Shown: positions 17,937 to 28,031 of the stretch, piece by piece | Position numbering within the stretch: the first letter of the stretch is position 1 | Layout of the letters: every line of letters begins with the position of its first letter | Assembly: GCF_002890915.1 (NCBI RefSeq) | Contig: NZ_POUT01000002.1 | Span: forward strand, 1 to 64,000 | Direction: 5' to 3' | Source of the DNA: Stutzerimonas stutzeri | Lineage (GTDB): Bacteria > Pseudomonadota > Gammaproteobacteria > Pseudomonadales > Pseudomonadaceae | DNA: 64,000 bases | The notes under the pieces: generated by a model | Seen by the model: the letters and a program-made list of their open reading frames with translations, nothing else | Told to the model about the DNA's origin: nothing | Database searches by the model: none | Translations under genes and position numbers: made by a program

Positions 17937-20681
17937 CTACGACGCGCCACCTTGCAGGTAGCTGTCCAGGCAAGCATACAGCTGCTGGCTCTCCAGCGGC
18001 TTGCCGATGAACTCGTTCATCCCTGACGCCAGTCCCTGCTGGCGATGCTCGGCGAGCACGTGTGCGGTCACCGCGACGATCGGAACCGCCGGCAACTGAC
18101 GCTCCAGCTCCAGGTTGCGGATCTGCCGGCTGGCCTCGAAGCCGTCGACTTCCGGCATTTCGCAATCCATCAGGATCAGCTGCACGGCAGCGGGGTCGCG
18201 CCGGTAGATGTCCACCGCCTGACGGCCGTTGTCGGCGAGTTGTACGGTATAACCGCGCTTCTTCAGCAGGCCGCGGACCACCATCTGGTTCACCGGGTTG
18301 TCCTCGGCGACGAGGATGCACGGCTCCTGGAGGGTGGCCGGCAACGCCTCGCTCGGTGTGCCCGATGGCTGTTCAGGCATGTCCTGATAGAGCATCTGCA
18401 GGGCGGCGCGCAATGACGAACTCTGCAACGGTAGCGGCAGGCTGACCAGGCGCAGCCCCGGCGGAATGGGCGGTTGCTCGTGGATCGGCGGGTAGAGCAT
18501 GAGCACACGCTGGCCGGGTTCCAGATGGGGGCGCAGGCGTTCCAGCCAGTCGGTCGGCGTGCCGGGCCAAGGCGCCAGCAAGACCAGCAGCGGTGGCGCC
18601 GTGTAGTCGCTGAGGTAGTCCGGCAGGCGTTGCGGCGTCTGGCAACGCTCGGTGCGCATGCCCCAGCGGCGCAGCAGATGGCTCACCGCCTCCAGGCCCG
18701 GTACGTCCTGCGAGGCGAGCAGCGCCGGGCGGCCGGCCAGCAGCAGTGCCAGCGGGTCTTCCACGTCCAGGGCGGCATGCAGCGGAATCTCGAAGCAGAA
18801 GCGGCTGCCGCGCCCCGGGGTGCTCTGTACCTCGATATGGCCCTGCATCATTTCCACCAGTTCCTTGCTGATCGCCAGTCCCAGCCCGCTGCCGCCATAG
18901 CGCCGGGTGGTGCTGGAGTCGCCCTGGGAGAAGGACTCGAACAGCTGGGCCAGTACCTCCTGGCGCATGCCGATACCGCTGTCGCTGATGCAGAACACCA
19001 GGCGCGGATCGCCGTTCTCGGTCTTGCGGCAGGACACCTCCAGCACCACATGGCCCTGTTCGGTGAATTTCAGCGCATTGCTCAGCAGGTTCATCAAGAT
19101 CTGCTTGAGCCGTGTCGGGTCGCCGCGAATTCGCCGTGGCACGCCGGCTTCCAGGCTCACGTGCAGGTTCAGCTGTTTCTCCAGCGCCTGCGCGGTGAAC
19201 AGGCTGATGGTCTCGGAGATCAGCGCTTCCAGATCGAATTCGATGTGTTCGAGGCTGAGTTTGCCGGAGCCGATGCGCGCGTAGTCGAGGATGTCGTTGA
19301 TCACCGCCATCAGCGAATGACCGGAACTGGAGATGGTGTCCAGATAGAAGCGCTGGCTGCGGTCCAGCGGCGTTTCGCGCAGCAGTTGCAGCATGCCGAG
19401 CACGCCATTGAGCGGGGTGCGGATCTCGTGGCTCATCTTGGCCAGGAAGCGGCTCTTGGCCTCGTTCTCGCTGGCGGCGCGCTCGGCGGCCTGGCGCGAG
19501 CGATAGCCCTCCTCCTTGAGCAGGTTGATGCGGTCGGCCAGGCCGATGGACAGCGTGATCAGCTCGAAGGTGACGCCCGCCTTGACGATCGCCGAGCCGT
19601 ACAGACCGAATGCCTCGAAGCCCAGCGAGCCGGCGGTGACGAGGATGAACGAGGCCAGCAGCACGCCCCAGGCCAGGGTGTAGTAGAGCCCGTAGCGCAC
19701 GCCCCGGCGCCAGACGAAGGCGCCGCTGAACAGCAAGCCGACCGAGGTGACGATCACCGTGATGCTGGCGAGGATGCTCCAGTGCTGCACGTCCAGCATC
19801 AGTCCGGAAAGCATGCAGGTCAGGGCCAGCAGCAAGGACACGCGCAGGGTGAGGTCGAGCCGGGGGAACAGCTCACGGGTGTGCAGGAAGTGGCGGCTGA
19901 ACTGGAACGCGATCAGGCAGTGGCTGAACATCAGCGCATAGATGCCCAGCGACACCACTGCGTTGCCGGAGCCCAGCCACTTGATCAGCAGGCCGTCGAA
20001 GGCGAGCGCGAACAGCCCGACGTTGAGGTTGTAGACCAGGTACCAGAAGTACGACGGTTCGCGCAGCGAGACGAACAGGAACAGGTTGTAGCAGAACATG
20101 GCGAACAAGACGCCGTAGAAGGCCCCGCTGATCCCGCTCAGGTCCTCCTGCAGCGAAGCGCTGGCGGCGTAGGTGCTGAAGTAGAGGGGAACATAGAGCG
20201 TGCTGGTGGTCTTAATCCGCAGCAGCAGCGTCGTCTCGCCCGGGGGCAGTTCCACCGGGAACCAGAAGTTGCCGACTTTCACCGGCCGCTGCGAGAAGGG
20301 GTACTCATCGCCGGAGAGCTGGCTGCTGAAACTGCCGTCAGGGTATTGCAGGAAGAGTTCGATGTGGTCGAGCAGCGGGTAGTTGATCTCGATGAAGCCC
20401 CCGAGCGGCTCTTGGAGGCGGTTGTCGAGCGAGGTGCGCAGCCACCAGGTCGAGCGGTTCTTGCCTTCGTTGACATGGGCGCGCCGCACCTGCTGGAAGC
20501 GCTGCTCGGGGAGCGCCAGGACTTCCTCGACCTGCAACTCGCCGTTCGGGTCCTCCAGGTAGCGGGTGCCGCTGCCGAGTGCCTGGCGGGTATCGAGCGA
20601 ATCGAGGGCGACGGGTGCGAAGGCCCACGCCTGAACCGACAGGCAGCAGAGCAGCAGAGCCAGGCATAAACGCGACAACAT
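17937..20681 (-). CDS. Hybrid sensor kinase with 7TMR-DISM input and C-terminal receiver
   Basis: A 914-residue membrane kinase with a signal peptide (1-20), a periplasmic 7TMR-DISMED2-type domain (about 35-165) and seven membrane helices (about 185-380). A coiled linker leads into HisKA with phospho-His418 ([11 protein letters not shown]), then HATPase with [19 protein letters not shown] and GSGLGLAI. A region at 645-765 looks like a worn receiver domain without acidic pocket or phospho-Asp. The real receiver starts at 788 with phospho-Asp839 ([13 protein letters not shown]). No Hpt domain is present, so phosphate must pass to a separate protein. It sits directly downstream of the NAGGN genes, as PA3462 does, which suggests a link to osmotic or surface sensing. 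Confidence 0.9.
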   Translation of the reverse strand: MLSRLCLALLLCCLSVQAWAFAPVALDSLDTRQALGSGTRYLEDPNGELQVEEVLALPEQRFQQVRRAHVNEGKNRSTWWLRTSLDNRLQEPLGGFIEINYPLLDHIELFLQYPDGSFSSQLSGDEYPFSQRPVKVGNFWFPVELPPGETTLLLRIKTTSTLYVPLYFSTYAASASLQEDLSGISGAFYGVLFAMFCYNLFLFVSLREPSYFWYLVYNLNVGLFALAFDGLLIKWLGSGNAVVSLGIYALMFSHCLIAFQFSRHFLHTRELFPRLDLTLRVSLLLALTCMLSGLMLDVQHWSILASITVIVTSVGLLFSGAFVWRRGVRYGLYYTLAWGVLLASFILVTAGSLGFEAFGLYGSAIVKAGVTFELITLSIGLADRINLLKEEGYRSRQAAERAASENEAKSRFLAKMSHEIRTPLNGVLGMLQLLRETPLDRSQRFYLDTISSSGHSLMAVINDILDYARIGSGKLSLEHIEFDLEALISETISLFTAQALEKQLNLHVSLEAGVPRRIRGDPTRLKQILMNLLSNALKFTEQGHVVLEVSCRKTENGDPRLVFCISDSGIGMRQEVLAQLFESFSQGDSSTTRRYGGSGLGLAISKELVEMMQGHIEVQSTPGRGSRFCFEIPLHAALDVEDPLALLLAGRPALLASQDVPGLEAVSHLLRRWGMRTERCQTPQRLPDYLSDYTAPPLLVLLAPWPGTPTDWLERLRPHLEPGQRVLMLYPPIHEQPPIPPGLRLVSLPLPLQSSSLRAALQMLYQDMPEQPSGTPSEALPATLQEPCILVAEDNPVNQMVVRGLLKKRGYTVQLADNGRQAVDIYRRDPAAVQLILMDCEMPEVDGFEASRQIRNLELERQLPAVPIVAVTAHVLAEHRQQGLASGMNEFIGKPLESQQLYACLDSYLQGGAS

Positions 20682-20880
20682 GGTCGAATCCGGAAGGGGC
20701 AGCCCATGTGGGGACAGGGCGGCACTGTTATTGGAGCGGTGGCGATACCGACTCCTTCAGGGCTCATGTCGAGCCTCCAGACGTGCCGCACCTCCTTGTC
20801 CGGTAACTTTGCCCAGTTGCGCGCCGGCCAGCAAGCTTTGCCTGCGCGAAGACGGCGGCTCGTCACGCAAGCGGTGCGCT

Positions 20881-22080
20881 TCAGTTCCGCTTGTCGTCCT
20901 GCTGGCGGCCGACCAGGCTGTCCACCGCCGGCACGCGGGTGTCGTTCTCCATCTGCGCGTCGTGCTCCAGCTGGTGGCTGAAGCGCTCGAGCGAGTCCTG
21001 GGTGTGCTGGGCGTCGCTGGCGAATACCGGCTGGCTGAGCATGTAGCCGCAGAGCAGGCGGCTCATCGCCGCCAGGCTGTCGATATGGGTGCGCTCGTAG
21101 CCGTGGGTGGCGTCGCAGCCGAAGGCCAGCAGCGCGGTGCGGATGTCGTGGCCGGCCTCGATCGCCGACTGGGCATCGCTGTGGTAGTAGCGGAACAGGT
21201 CGCGGCGCACGGCGATCTCATGTTCGCCGGCGAGCTTGAGCAGGTGGCGCGAGAGATGGAAATCGTAGGGGCCGCCGGAATCCTGCATGGCCACGGTCAC
21301 CGCATGCTCGCTGGAGGCCTGGCCCTTGGCCGCGGGGGCGATGTCGATGCCGACGAATTCACTGACGTCCCAGGGCAGCGCGCCGGCCGCGCCGGAACCG
21401 GTCTCCTCGGTGATGGTGAACAGCGGGTGGACGTCGATCGGCGGTTCGCGGCCGCTTTCGACGATGGCCTTGAGCGCTGCCAGCAGCGCGGCGACGCCGG
21501 CCTTGTCGTCCAGGTGGCGGGCGCTGATGTAGCCGTTCTCGGTGAACTCCGGCATCGGGTCGAAGGCGACGAAATCGCCGACGTTCACGCCCAGCGCGCA
21601 GGTTTCGGCGCGGCTGTAGGTATAGGCGTCCAGGCGCAGCTCGACGTGGTCCCAGCTGACCGGCGCCTCGTCCACCGCGGTGTTGAAGGCATGCCCCGAG
21701 GCCAGCAGCGGCAATACGCTGCCGCGGATCACGCCGCTGTCGGTGAACACGCTGACGCGGCTGCCCTCGGCGAAGCGGCTCGACCAGCAGCCGACCGGGG
21801 CGAGGCCGAGGCGGCCGCTGTCGTAGACCTCGCGGACGATGGCGCCGATGGTGTCCAGGTGCGCGGCCACCGCCCGGTCCGGGCTGTAGCGGCGGCCCTT
21901 GAGCGTGGCGCGGATGGTGCCGCGGCGGGTCAGTTCGAAGGGGATGCCCAGCTCCTTCAGGCGTTCGGCGACGTAGCGCACGATGGTGTCGGTGAAGCCG
22001 GTGGGACTGGGGATGGCGAGCATTTCCAGCAGCACGCGCTGCAGGTAGTTGAGATCGGGCTCGGGCAATTTCGCGGTCAT
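20881..22080 (-). CDS. NAGGN-system M42 family metallopeptidase
   Basis: Zinc/cobalt peptidase of 399 residues in the osmoprotectant N-acetylglutaminylglutamine amide cluster, possibly for turnover of the dipeptide. M42 features seen are AHLDTIGAI (metal His and catalytic Asp), DDKAGVAALLAAL (bridging Asp) and the EETGSGAAGAL pair of glutamates. ATG at 22080 is preceded by GGGAG. Third gene of the cluster, 85 bp after ngg. The peptidase role in the pathway is inferred from its conserved linkage, not from sequence. Confidence 0.88.
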   Translation of the reverse strand: MTAKLPEPDLNYLQRVLLEMLAIPSPTGFTDTIVRYVAERLKELGIPFELTRRGTIRATLKGRRYSPDRAVAAHLDTIGAIVREVYDSGRLGLAPVGCWSSRFAEGSRVSVFTDSGVIRGSVLPLLASGHAFNTAVDEAPVSWDHVELRLDAYTYSRAETCALGVNVGDFVAFDPMPEFTENGYISARHLDDKAGVAALLAALKAIVESGREPPIDVHPLFTITEETGSGAAGALPWDVSEFVGIDIAPAAKGQASSEHAVTVAMQDSGGPYDFHLSRHLLKLAGEHEIAVRRDLFRYYHSDAQSAIEAGHDIRTALLAFGCDATHGYERTHIDSLAAMSRLLCGYMLSQPVFASDAQHTQDSLERFSHQLEHDAQMENDTRVPAVDSLVGRQQDDKRN

Positions 22081-22165
22081 GAATTCTCCCGTGGGTGGCG
22101 GTAGGGCGGCCACCTTCGCGTTCGCTGGGACATGAGCGGGCGGCCGCAGCCGCCCGGAGGCCGGT

Positions 22166-23908
22166 TCAGCCGGCGTTGTGGCTGAGCGGGAAGAGCAGGT
22201 CGATGAAGCGTTCGGCGGTCGGCTGCGGATGGTGATTGGCCAGCCCGACGCGCTCGTTGGCTTCGATGAACACGTAGTCCGGCTGGTCCGCCGCCGGCAC
22301 CAGCAGGTCCAGCCCGACCACCGGGATGTCCAGGGCGCGGGCGGCGCGCACTGCGGCGTCGGCCAGCTCCGGATGCAACTGCGTGGTGACGTCTTCCAGG
22401 GTGCCGCCGGTGTGCAGGTTGGCGGTACGCCGCACTGCCAGGCGCTGGCCCTCGGGCAGCACGCTGTCCAGCTCGAGCCCGGCGTCGCGCAGGCAGCGCC
22501 GGGTTTCCTCGTCCAGCGGGATGCGGCTTTCGCCGCCGGTGGCGGCCTGGCGGCGCCGGCTCTGGGTTTCGATCAGCGCGCCGATGCTGTTGCGGCCGTC
22601 GCCGATCACTTCGGCCGGGCGGCGGATCGCGGCGGCGACCACTTCGTAGCCGATCACCACGATGCGCAGATCCAGGCCGGGATGGAAACTCTCCAGCAGC
22701 ACACGGCTGTCGTATTGGCGTGCGCGGTGGATCGCCTGCTCCATGTCCTCGGCATCGCGCAGGTCGACCGCCACGCCCAGGCCCTGTTCGCCGTCGACCG
22801 GCTTGACCACCACGCTGCCGTGCTCGGCGAGAAAGGTCGCGTTGTCCGCGGCGCTGCCGGCCAGTTGCTGGGCCGGCAGGCGGATGCCGGCCTGGGACAG
22901 GGTGCGGTGGGTCAGGCGCTTGTCCTGGCAGAGGGTCATGCTCACCGCCGAGGTCAGGTCCGACAGCGACTCGCGGCAGCGCACCCGGCGCCCGCCCTGG
23001 GTCAGGGTGAACAGGCCGGCCTCGGCGTCGTCGATACTGATCTCGATACCGCGGCGGCGCGCCTCGTCGACGATGATCCGCGCGTAGGGATTGAGCTCGG
23101 CCTCCGGACCGGGGCCGAGGAACAGCGGCTGGTTGAAGCTGTTCTTGCGCTTGACGGTGAAGGTCGGCAGGTCGCGAAAGCCCAGCTTGGCGTACAACGC
23201 CTTGGCCTGGTGGTTGTCGTGCAGCACCGACAGGTCGAGGTAGGCCAGGCCGCGGCCCATGTAATGCTCGACCAGGTGGCGCACCAGCGCCTCGCCGACG
23301 CCCGGGCGCGGGCAGTTGGCCGAGACCGCCAGACACCAGAGGCTGGAGCCGTTCTCCGGATCGTTGAAGGCGCGGTGATGGTCGATGCCCATGACGCTGC
23401 CGATGATCTGTCCGCAACTCTCGTCCTCGGCCAGCCAGTACACCGGCCCGCCCTGGTCGCGCGGTGTGCACAGCGCCGGGTCGACCGGCAGCATGCCGCG
23501 CGACTGGTAGAGGCAGTTGATCGCCGCCCAGTCGGCTTCGCTCTGCACCCGGCGTACGACAAAGCCGCGGAAGCTGCGGCGCGCCGGACGGTAGTCGGTG
23601 AACCACAGGCGCAGGGTGTCGGAGGGGTCGAGGAACAGCTGCTGTGGCGCGTAGGCCAGTACCTGGTGCGGGGCGGCGACGTAGAGGGCGATGTCGCGTT
23701 CGCCGGCTTGCTCGTTGAGCAGGTCGGCGGCGAGCCGCGCCGGGTCGGAATAGGTATGCCCGACCAGGATGCGGCCCCAGCCGCAATGCAGGGTCACCGG
23801 CCCGCAAGGTTCTTCCTGGCCGTCTTCGGCGAAGCGTGCCTGCAGTCGCTGGTAGGTCGGTGTCTGTCCGCGCAACAGACGCTGGCCGTAGGCTTGGGAC
23901 TTCTGCAT
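22166..23908 (-). CDS. ngg: N-acetylglutaminylglutamine synthetase (GNAT plus ATP-grasp fusion)
   Basis: Makes the dipeptide N-acetylglutaminylglutamine, precursor of the osmolyte NAGGN. The 580-residue protein carries an N-terminal GNAT acetyltransferase part (about 90-260, with VKALYAKLGF-like text near 235) and a C-terminal ATP-grasp ligase (about 300-580, with VVKPVDGEQGLGV and FIEANERVGLANHH). ATG at 23908 is preceded by AAGGAA. It is the second gene of the cluster, 49 bp after the amidotransferase. Confidence 0.9.
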   Translation of the reverse strand: MQKSQAYGQRLLRGQTPTYQRLQARFAEDGQEEPCGPVTLHCGWGRILVGHTYSDPARLAADLLNEQAGERDIALYVAAPHQVLAYAPQQLFLDPSDTLRLWFTDYRPARRSFRGFVVRRVQSEADWAAINCLYQSRGMLPVDPALCTPRDQGGPVYWLAEDESCGQIIGSVMGIDHHRAFNDPENGSSLWCLAVSANCPRPGVGEALVRHLVEHYMGRGLAYLDLSVLHDNHQAKALYAKLGFRDLPTFTVKRKNSFNQPLFLGPGPEAELNPYARIIVDEARRRGIEISIDDAEAGLFTLTQGGRRVRCRESLSDLTSAVSMTLCQDKRLTHRTLSQAGIRLPAQQLAGSAADNATFLAEHGSVVVKPVDGEQGLGVAVDLRDAEDMEQAIHRARQYDSRVLLESFHPGLDLRIVVIGYEVVAAAIRRPAEVIGDGRNSIGALIETQSRRRQAATGGESRIPLDEETRRCLRDAGLELDSVLPEGQRLAVRRTANLHTGGTLEDVTTQLHPELADAAVRAARALDIPVVGLDLLVPAADQPDYVFIEANERVGLANHHPQPTAERFIDLLFPLSHNAG

Positions 23909-23957
23909 GGTGCTTTCCTTACGTTGCAAGGTTCACGACCCCATGGGGCGTGAGTCC

Positions 23958-25730
23958 TTAGAGCCCTTGTTCGCTCAACCAAAGGTTGACCGCCGCCAGT
24001 TGCCAGAGTTTTGAGCCGCGCAGCGGGGTGAGCTGGCCATCCGGATCGGCCAGCAGCTTTTCCAACGCCTGCGGGTCGTACAGCCCGCGTTCCTGGCTCG
24101 GGTCGAGCAGCAGTTCGCGCACCCAGTCGAGGGTCGCGCCCTGCAGGTGCTTGAGCCCCGGCACCGGGAAATAGCCCTTGGGCCGGTCGATCACCTCGGC
24201 CGGGATCACCTGGCGCGCGGCTTCCTTGAGCACGTACTTGCCGCCGTCAGGCAGCTTGAACTTCGCCGGGATGCGTGCCGACAGTTCGGCCACGCGGTAA
24301 TCGAGGAACGGCGTGCGCGCCTCCAGGCCCCAAGCCATGGTCATGTTGTCCACGCGCTTGACCGGGTCATCGACCAGCATGATCGTGCTGTCGATGCGCA
24401 GCGCCTTGTCCACCGCGGCCTCGGCGCCGGGCTGGGCGAAGTGGCGGCGGACGAAGTCGCCGGAGAAATCGCCCTGCACCCACTGCCGCTGCATGGTCGC
24501 GGCGTACTCCTCGTAGCTGCGGTCGCGGAACGCGGCGAGGTAGGCGGCCACCGGATCCTCGGCGCCATCCACCAGCGGATACCAGTGGTAGCCGGCGAAC
24601 AGCTCGTCGGCGCCCTGGCCGCTCTGCACCACCTTGCAGTGCTTGGCCACTTCCCGCGAGAGCAGGTAGAAGGCGATGCAGTCGTGGCTGACCATCGGCT
24701 CGCTCATCGCCTGGAAAGCGGCCGGCAGCTGCTCGAGGATTTCCTTTTCCTGGATGCGCAGCTGGTGATGGCGGGTGTTGTAGTGCTTGGCGATGATGTC
24801 CGAGTACTTGAACTCGTCGCCGCGCTCGCCGCCGGCGTCTTCGAAGCCGATGGAGAAGGTCAACAGGTTGTCGGCGACGCCGGCTTCGCGCAGCAGGCCG
24901 ACCAGCAGGCTGGAATCGACCCCGCCGGAAAGCAGCACGCCGACGTCCACCGCGGCGCGCTGACGAATCGCCACCGCTTCGCGCATCGTGTCCAGGGTCA
25001 GGCGCTTCCAGTCCTCGAAGCCGTAGTCGCGCTCGTCTTCGCGGGCACCGAACTGCAGCTCCCACCAGCGCTCGGTGGTGGTCGTGCCGTCGGCGGCGAC
25101 GCGCATCCAGCTGGCCGGTGGCAGCTTCTCGATGCCGGCGATCAGCGTGTCTGGCGCCGGTACCACGGCGTGGAAGCTCATGTAGTGATTCAGCGCCACC
25201 GGGTTCAGCACGCCGGCGATATCGCCGCCCTTGAGCAGCGCCGGCAGCGCGGAGGCGAAGCGCAGGCGCTGGTCGCTGCGCGACAGGTACAGCGGCTTGA
25301 CGCCGAGGCGGTCGCGGGCGATGAACAGCTGCTGGCGGTCGCGCTCCCAGATGGCGAAGGCGAACATGCCGTTCAGGCGCGGCAGCAGCGCCTCGCCCCA
25401 GGCGTGGTAGCCCTTGAGCAGCACCTCGGTATCGCCCCCGGAGAAGAAGCGATAGCCGAGGCCTTCGAGCTCCGCGCGCAGTTCGGGGTAGTTGTAGATG
25501 GCGCCGTTGAAGACCATCGACAGGCCGAGGGCCGAGTCGATCATCGGCTGGCCGGAGGCCTCGCACAGGTCCATGATCTTCAGCCGTCGATGGCCCAGGG
25601 CCAGCGGGCCCTGGCTGTGGAAGCCGCACGCATCGGGGCCGCGCGCGGTCAGGTGTTGGGTGATGCGTTCAATCGCGGCCAGGTCGGCCGGTTGGTTGTC
25701 GAAACGAAGTTCTCCAGCTATGCCACACAT
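23958..25730 (-). CDS. N-acetylglutaminylglutamine amidotransferase (asparagine synthase-like)
   Basis: Converts N-acetylglutaminylglutamine to the amide using glutamine. The 590-residue protein begins MCGIAGELRF, so Cys2 is the N-terminal nucleophile of the class II glutaminase domain (about 1-200). The synthetase domain follows, with the pyrophosphate loop LSGGVDSSLL and the FAGYHWY region. ATG at 25730 is fixed by the required Cys2 and has AAGGA upstream. It is the first gene of the cluster; a possible AlgU-type promoter lies just upstream. Confidence 0.92.
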   Translation of the reverse strand: MCGIAGELRFDNQPADLAAIERITQHLTARGPDACGFHSQGPLALGHRRLKIMDLCEASGQPMIDSALGLSMVFNGAIYNYPELRAELEGLGYRFFSGGDTEVLLKGYHAWGEALLPRLNGMFAFAIWERDRQQLFIARDRLGVKPLYLSRSDQRLRFASALPALLKGGDIAGVLNPVALNHYMSFHAVVPAPDTLIAGIEKLPPASWMRVAADGTTTTERWWELQFGAREDERDYGFEDWKRLTLDTMREAVAIRQRAAVDVGVLLSGGVDSSLLVGLLREAGVADNLLTFSIGFEDAGGERGDEFKYSDIIAKHYNTRHHQLRIQEKEILEQLPAAFQAMSEPMVSHDCIAFYLLSREVAKHCKVVQSGQGADELFAGYHWYPLVDGAEDPVAAYLAAFRDRSYEEYAATMQRQWVQGDFSGDFVRRHFAQPGAEAAVDKALRIDSTIMLVDDPVKRVDNMTMAWGLEARTPFLDYRVAELSARIPAKFKLPDGGKYVLKEAARQVIPAEVIDRPKGYFPVPGLKHLQGATLDWVRELLLDPSQERGLYDPQALEKLLADPDGQLTPLRGSKLWQLAAVNLWLSEQGL

Positions 25731-25760
25731 AAGGTCCTTACCGGTTTTGCCGTTGGGGAG

Positions 25761-25788
25761 TGTGACTGGCGGGTCGAGCACGAAGTTC
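25761..25788 (-). promoter_or_regulatory. Candidate AlgU (sigma-E-type) promoter for the NAGGN operon
   Basis: Reading the minus strand, GAACTT (25788-25783) is followed after 17 bases by TCACA (25765-25761). The AlgU consensus is GAACTT, 16-17 bases, TCTGA. The -35 is perfect; the -10 matches three of five. The predicted start gives a leader of about 25 bases. AlgU control would fit an osmolyte operon, but this is inference. Confidence 0.4.
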
Positions 25789-26031
25789 AGGTTTTCGCGC
25801 GGTTGCGCTTCGCCCGCTTCGCATCGGCCAGTCAGCTTTTACACCAAAACAAATAAATGCCCTTACGTCAAAGCCGGTAACGGCCGGCGATCGGTGTTGC
25901 GGCGGATCGCCCGCAAGCGGGCTCCTACAAGTCCTGGGTTTCAGCGAACGCGTGGTGGGCTGAAGCCCACCCTGGACCACCATATCGCCTCAGGCCATTC
26001 CCCTCAGATAAGCAACATGTGCACACCGACC

Positions 26032-26103
26032 TGTAGGAGCCGGGGGGACGCCGAGTCCTTGCCGGCGATCATCGGCGCTGCGGCGGATCGCCAGCAAGCT
26101 CCT
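26032..26103. repeat. Composite REP-related repeat, copy 1
   Basis: Begins GTAGGAGCCGGGGGGACGCC and continues through GAGTCCTTGCCGGCGATCAT to a REP-like end. Nearly identical to 35213-35289; a shorter relative (second half only) lies at 25881-25930. Confidence 0.65.
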
Positions 26104-26283
26104 CTGAACGGCATTACGGTTTCAGGCGTAGGGCGGGTTGCAACCCGCCGAACGGGGTTCGCACCACACCCGGGCAAAGCCGGAACGGAGTACTCGATGC
26201 TTTCGCGGGGCCGGGTTCGCGCGCAGGGCGCGCTCCTACAGGAACCTGCCCCCCTGTTTGCTGCGCGACGGCGCTGCATGCCT

Positions 26284-28029
26284 TCAGCGCGCATGCCGCA
26301 GGCTTTCCACCGCCAGCTCCAGCGCCTTGCGCATGTCCAGCCGCGCCGAGCGGCCGACGTCGCGGTCGTCGAGCCGGTCGTTGCGTTCCGACGGCAGGAT
26401 CGGCGCCGTCAGGTCGTCGGCCTCGGCCGGCTCGAAATCCGAATCGCGACCGATGGTCATGGCGCTGCGCCGCAGCAGCTCGCGTACCTGCTCCGGTTCC
26501 AGGTGCGGGTTGATCGACAACATCGCCGCCACCGTGCTGGCCACCAGCGGCGTGGCGTAGGAGGTGCCGCAGTGCACTGCGCCGCGCTGATCGGCATCCA
26601 GGGTCGCCGCGCGAATGCAGGCCGCCGCGGTGATGTCGACGCGCATGTCGAGGTTGGACGAGGCGCGCTTGGTGGTGTACTGCGGATGCTCCACCGGCAC
26701 GTCCTGGCGCCGGCTGCGCTGGTGGCCGCCGACCACCAGCAACTGCTCGGTGACGAACGAGGAGGGCAGTCGGTAGTCGTCGCGCCCGGAGCGGGCCGAG
26801 CCGTTGCCCGCCGAATTGACGACCAGCACGTCGGGATGCTCGCGGCGTAGCCAGAGGAAGAATTCCTCCAGCAGTTCTTCGTAGCCGCTCATGGCGATGC
26901 CCGAGCGCAGCAGCGAATCCACCGGCTCGCCGTCGACGTCCACCGTGCCGATGCGGTGCAGGCCCCAGCTCCAGTTCAGTATCCGCACGCCGTCTTCCAC
27001 CAGGTTGACCGAGGCCGCGACCTTGGCGGCGATGCCACTGCCGGAATTGGGCTCGACGATCACTTCGAAGCCGGGGCCGACGTCGTCCAGCGCGCTGAGA
27101 AAGCCGCTGTCGCGGGCATCGGCGGCGCGTGCGGCGAGGATGCCGGCGACGCTGCTGCCATGGCTGTCGGGTTTGTCCGCGTCGCGCGCGTACAGGCAGG
27201 TGCGGCCTTTGCCGGGGTCGCACGGCTGCAGGTAGCCGGCGAAATTCGGCGCGTCGAAATCCACCGCGCGCTCGATCACGCCGATGCGCACCGCTTCGGT
27301 ATCTATCGGCACGCGCTTGGCCGGGATGCGTGCGCGGTAGTAGTCCACCGCGTCGAGAAAGCGGTTGGCCGCCCATTCGCGATTCTGCGAGTGCTCGCGC
27401 CCGGTTTCCTGCTCGCCGCCTTCGGTAGCGGTTTCCTCGATCACCACGGCATCGACGCCGACCTCGTTGCCCAGGCGCAGCAGCATGGCGTCGCGCTCGG
27501 TGAGGTTCGCCACCGGCAGGCGCAGCTGGTAGGTGTTGAGCGGCGCGATGGCGCCCACCACCTTCGCGCCGTATTTCTCCGCCAGTCGCCGAGCGGTCTC
27601 CAGGCCGTCCTGGTCTTCCTCGACGATCAGGCTGACCAGGTCGAGGTAGGTGCTCAGCCCATCCATGTTCTCGGCGACCTCGTCGGCCGTGGCTGCGAGT
27701 ACGTGGCTGCGGCCGAGCGAGAGCCACACCGGGTTGCTGCGCTGGCCGTCGTGCTCCAGCCACAGCGGCCCGCTCCGGTGTTCGGCGGCGGGCAGGCTCA
27801 GGCGCAGACGATCGCCGTCGCGCTCGACCCGCTCGGTGGGCAGCGGCTCACCGGCCAGTCGCAGGCGGACCGGCGCCTCGGGCAGGCCGCTGGCGTGCAG
27901 GCACCAGGTCAGTCGATCGTGGGCGAACAGATCGCCGCAGCGCTGCAGCTCGGTGATGCGCAGGGCCTCTTCGGCGAATGCCGGCGCGCAGGCCAGCGTG
28001 CCCAGCAGGCAGACGACGGCGCCGCGCAT
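26284..28029 (-). CDS. Secreted subtilisin-like serine protease (S8)
   Basis: A 581-residue protein with signal peptide (AFA|EE near residue 19), a long N-terminal region without a recognised domain, and an S8 catalytic domain from about 245. The triad is complete: Asp257 (ERAVDFDAP), His290 (DSHGSSVAG) and Ser490 (GTSYATPL), with Asn405 (VVNSAGNG) as oxyanion residue. It follows egtD by only two bases, so it is probably the last gene of the ergothioneine operon, although no biochemical link is known. The substrate is unknown; an anchoring segment is not obvious. Confidence 0.85.
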   Translation of the reverse strand: MRGAVVCLLGTLACAPAFAEEALRITELQRCGDLFAHDRLTWCLHASGLPEAPVRLRLAGEPLPTERVERDGDRLRLSLPAAEHRSGPLWLEHDGQRSNPVWLSLGRSHVLAATADEVAENMDGLSTYLDLVSLIVEEDQDGLETARRLAEKYGAKVVGAIAPLNTYQLRLPVANLTERDAMLLRLGNEVGVDAVVIEETATEGGEQETGREHSQNREWAANRFLDAVDYYRARIPAKRVPIDTEAVRIGVIERAVDFDAPNFAGYLQPCDPGKGRTCLYARDADKPDSHGSSVAGILAARAADARDSGFLSALDDVGPGFEVIVEPNSGSGIAAKVAASVNLVEDGVRILNWSWGLHRIGTVDVDGEPVDSLLRSGIAMSGYEELLEEFFLWLRREHPDVLVVNSAGNGSARSGRDDYRLPSSFVTEQLLVVGGHQRSRRQDVPVEHPQYTTKRASSNLDMRVDITAAACIRAATLDADQRGAVHCGTSYATPLVASTVAAMLSINPHLEPEQVRELLRRSAMTIGRDSDFEPAEADDLTAPILPSERNDRLDDRDVGRSARLDMRKALELAVESLRHAR

Positions 28030-28031
28030 GT

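Larger units (their letters stand above)
25731..26283. other. Repeat-rich intergenic region upstream of the NAGGN operon
   Basis: No gene is supported. The 553 bp hold a REP-type stretch (25881-25930), a perfect palindrome GGTGGGCTGAAGCCCACC (25954-25971), a composite repeat (26032-26103) shared with 35213-35289, another palindrome GGCGGGTTGCAACCCGCC near 26134-26151, and a REP end CGCGCTCCTACAG near 26230-26242. The part nearest the amidotransferase gene is AT-richer and likely holds its promoter. Confidence 0.6.
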
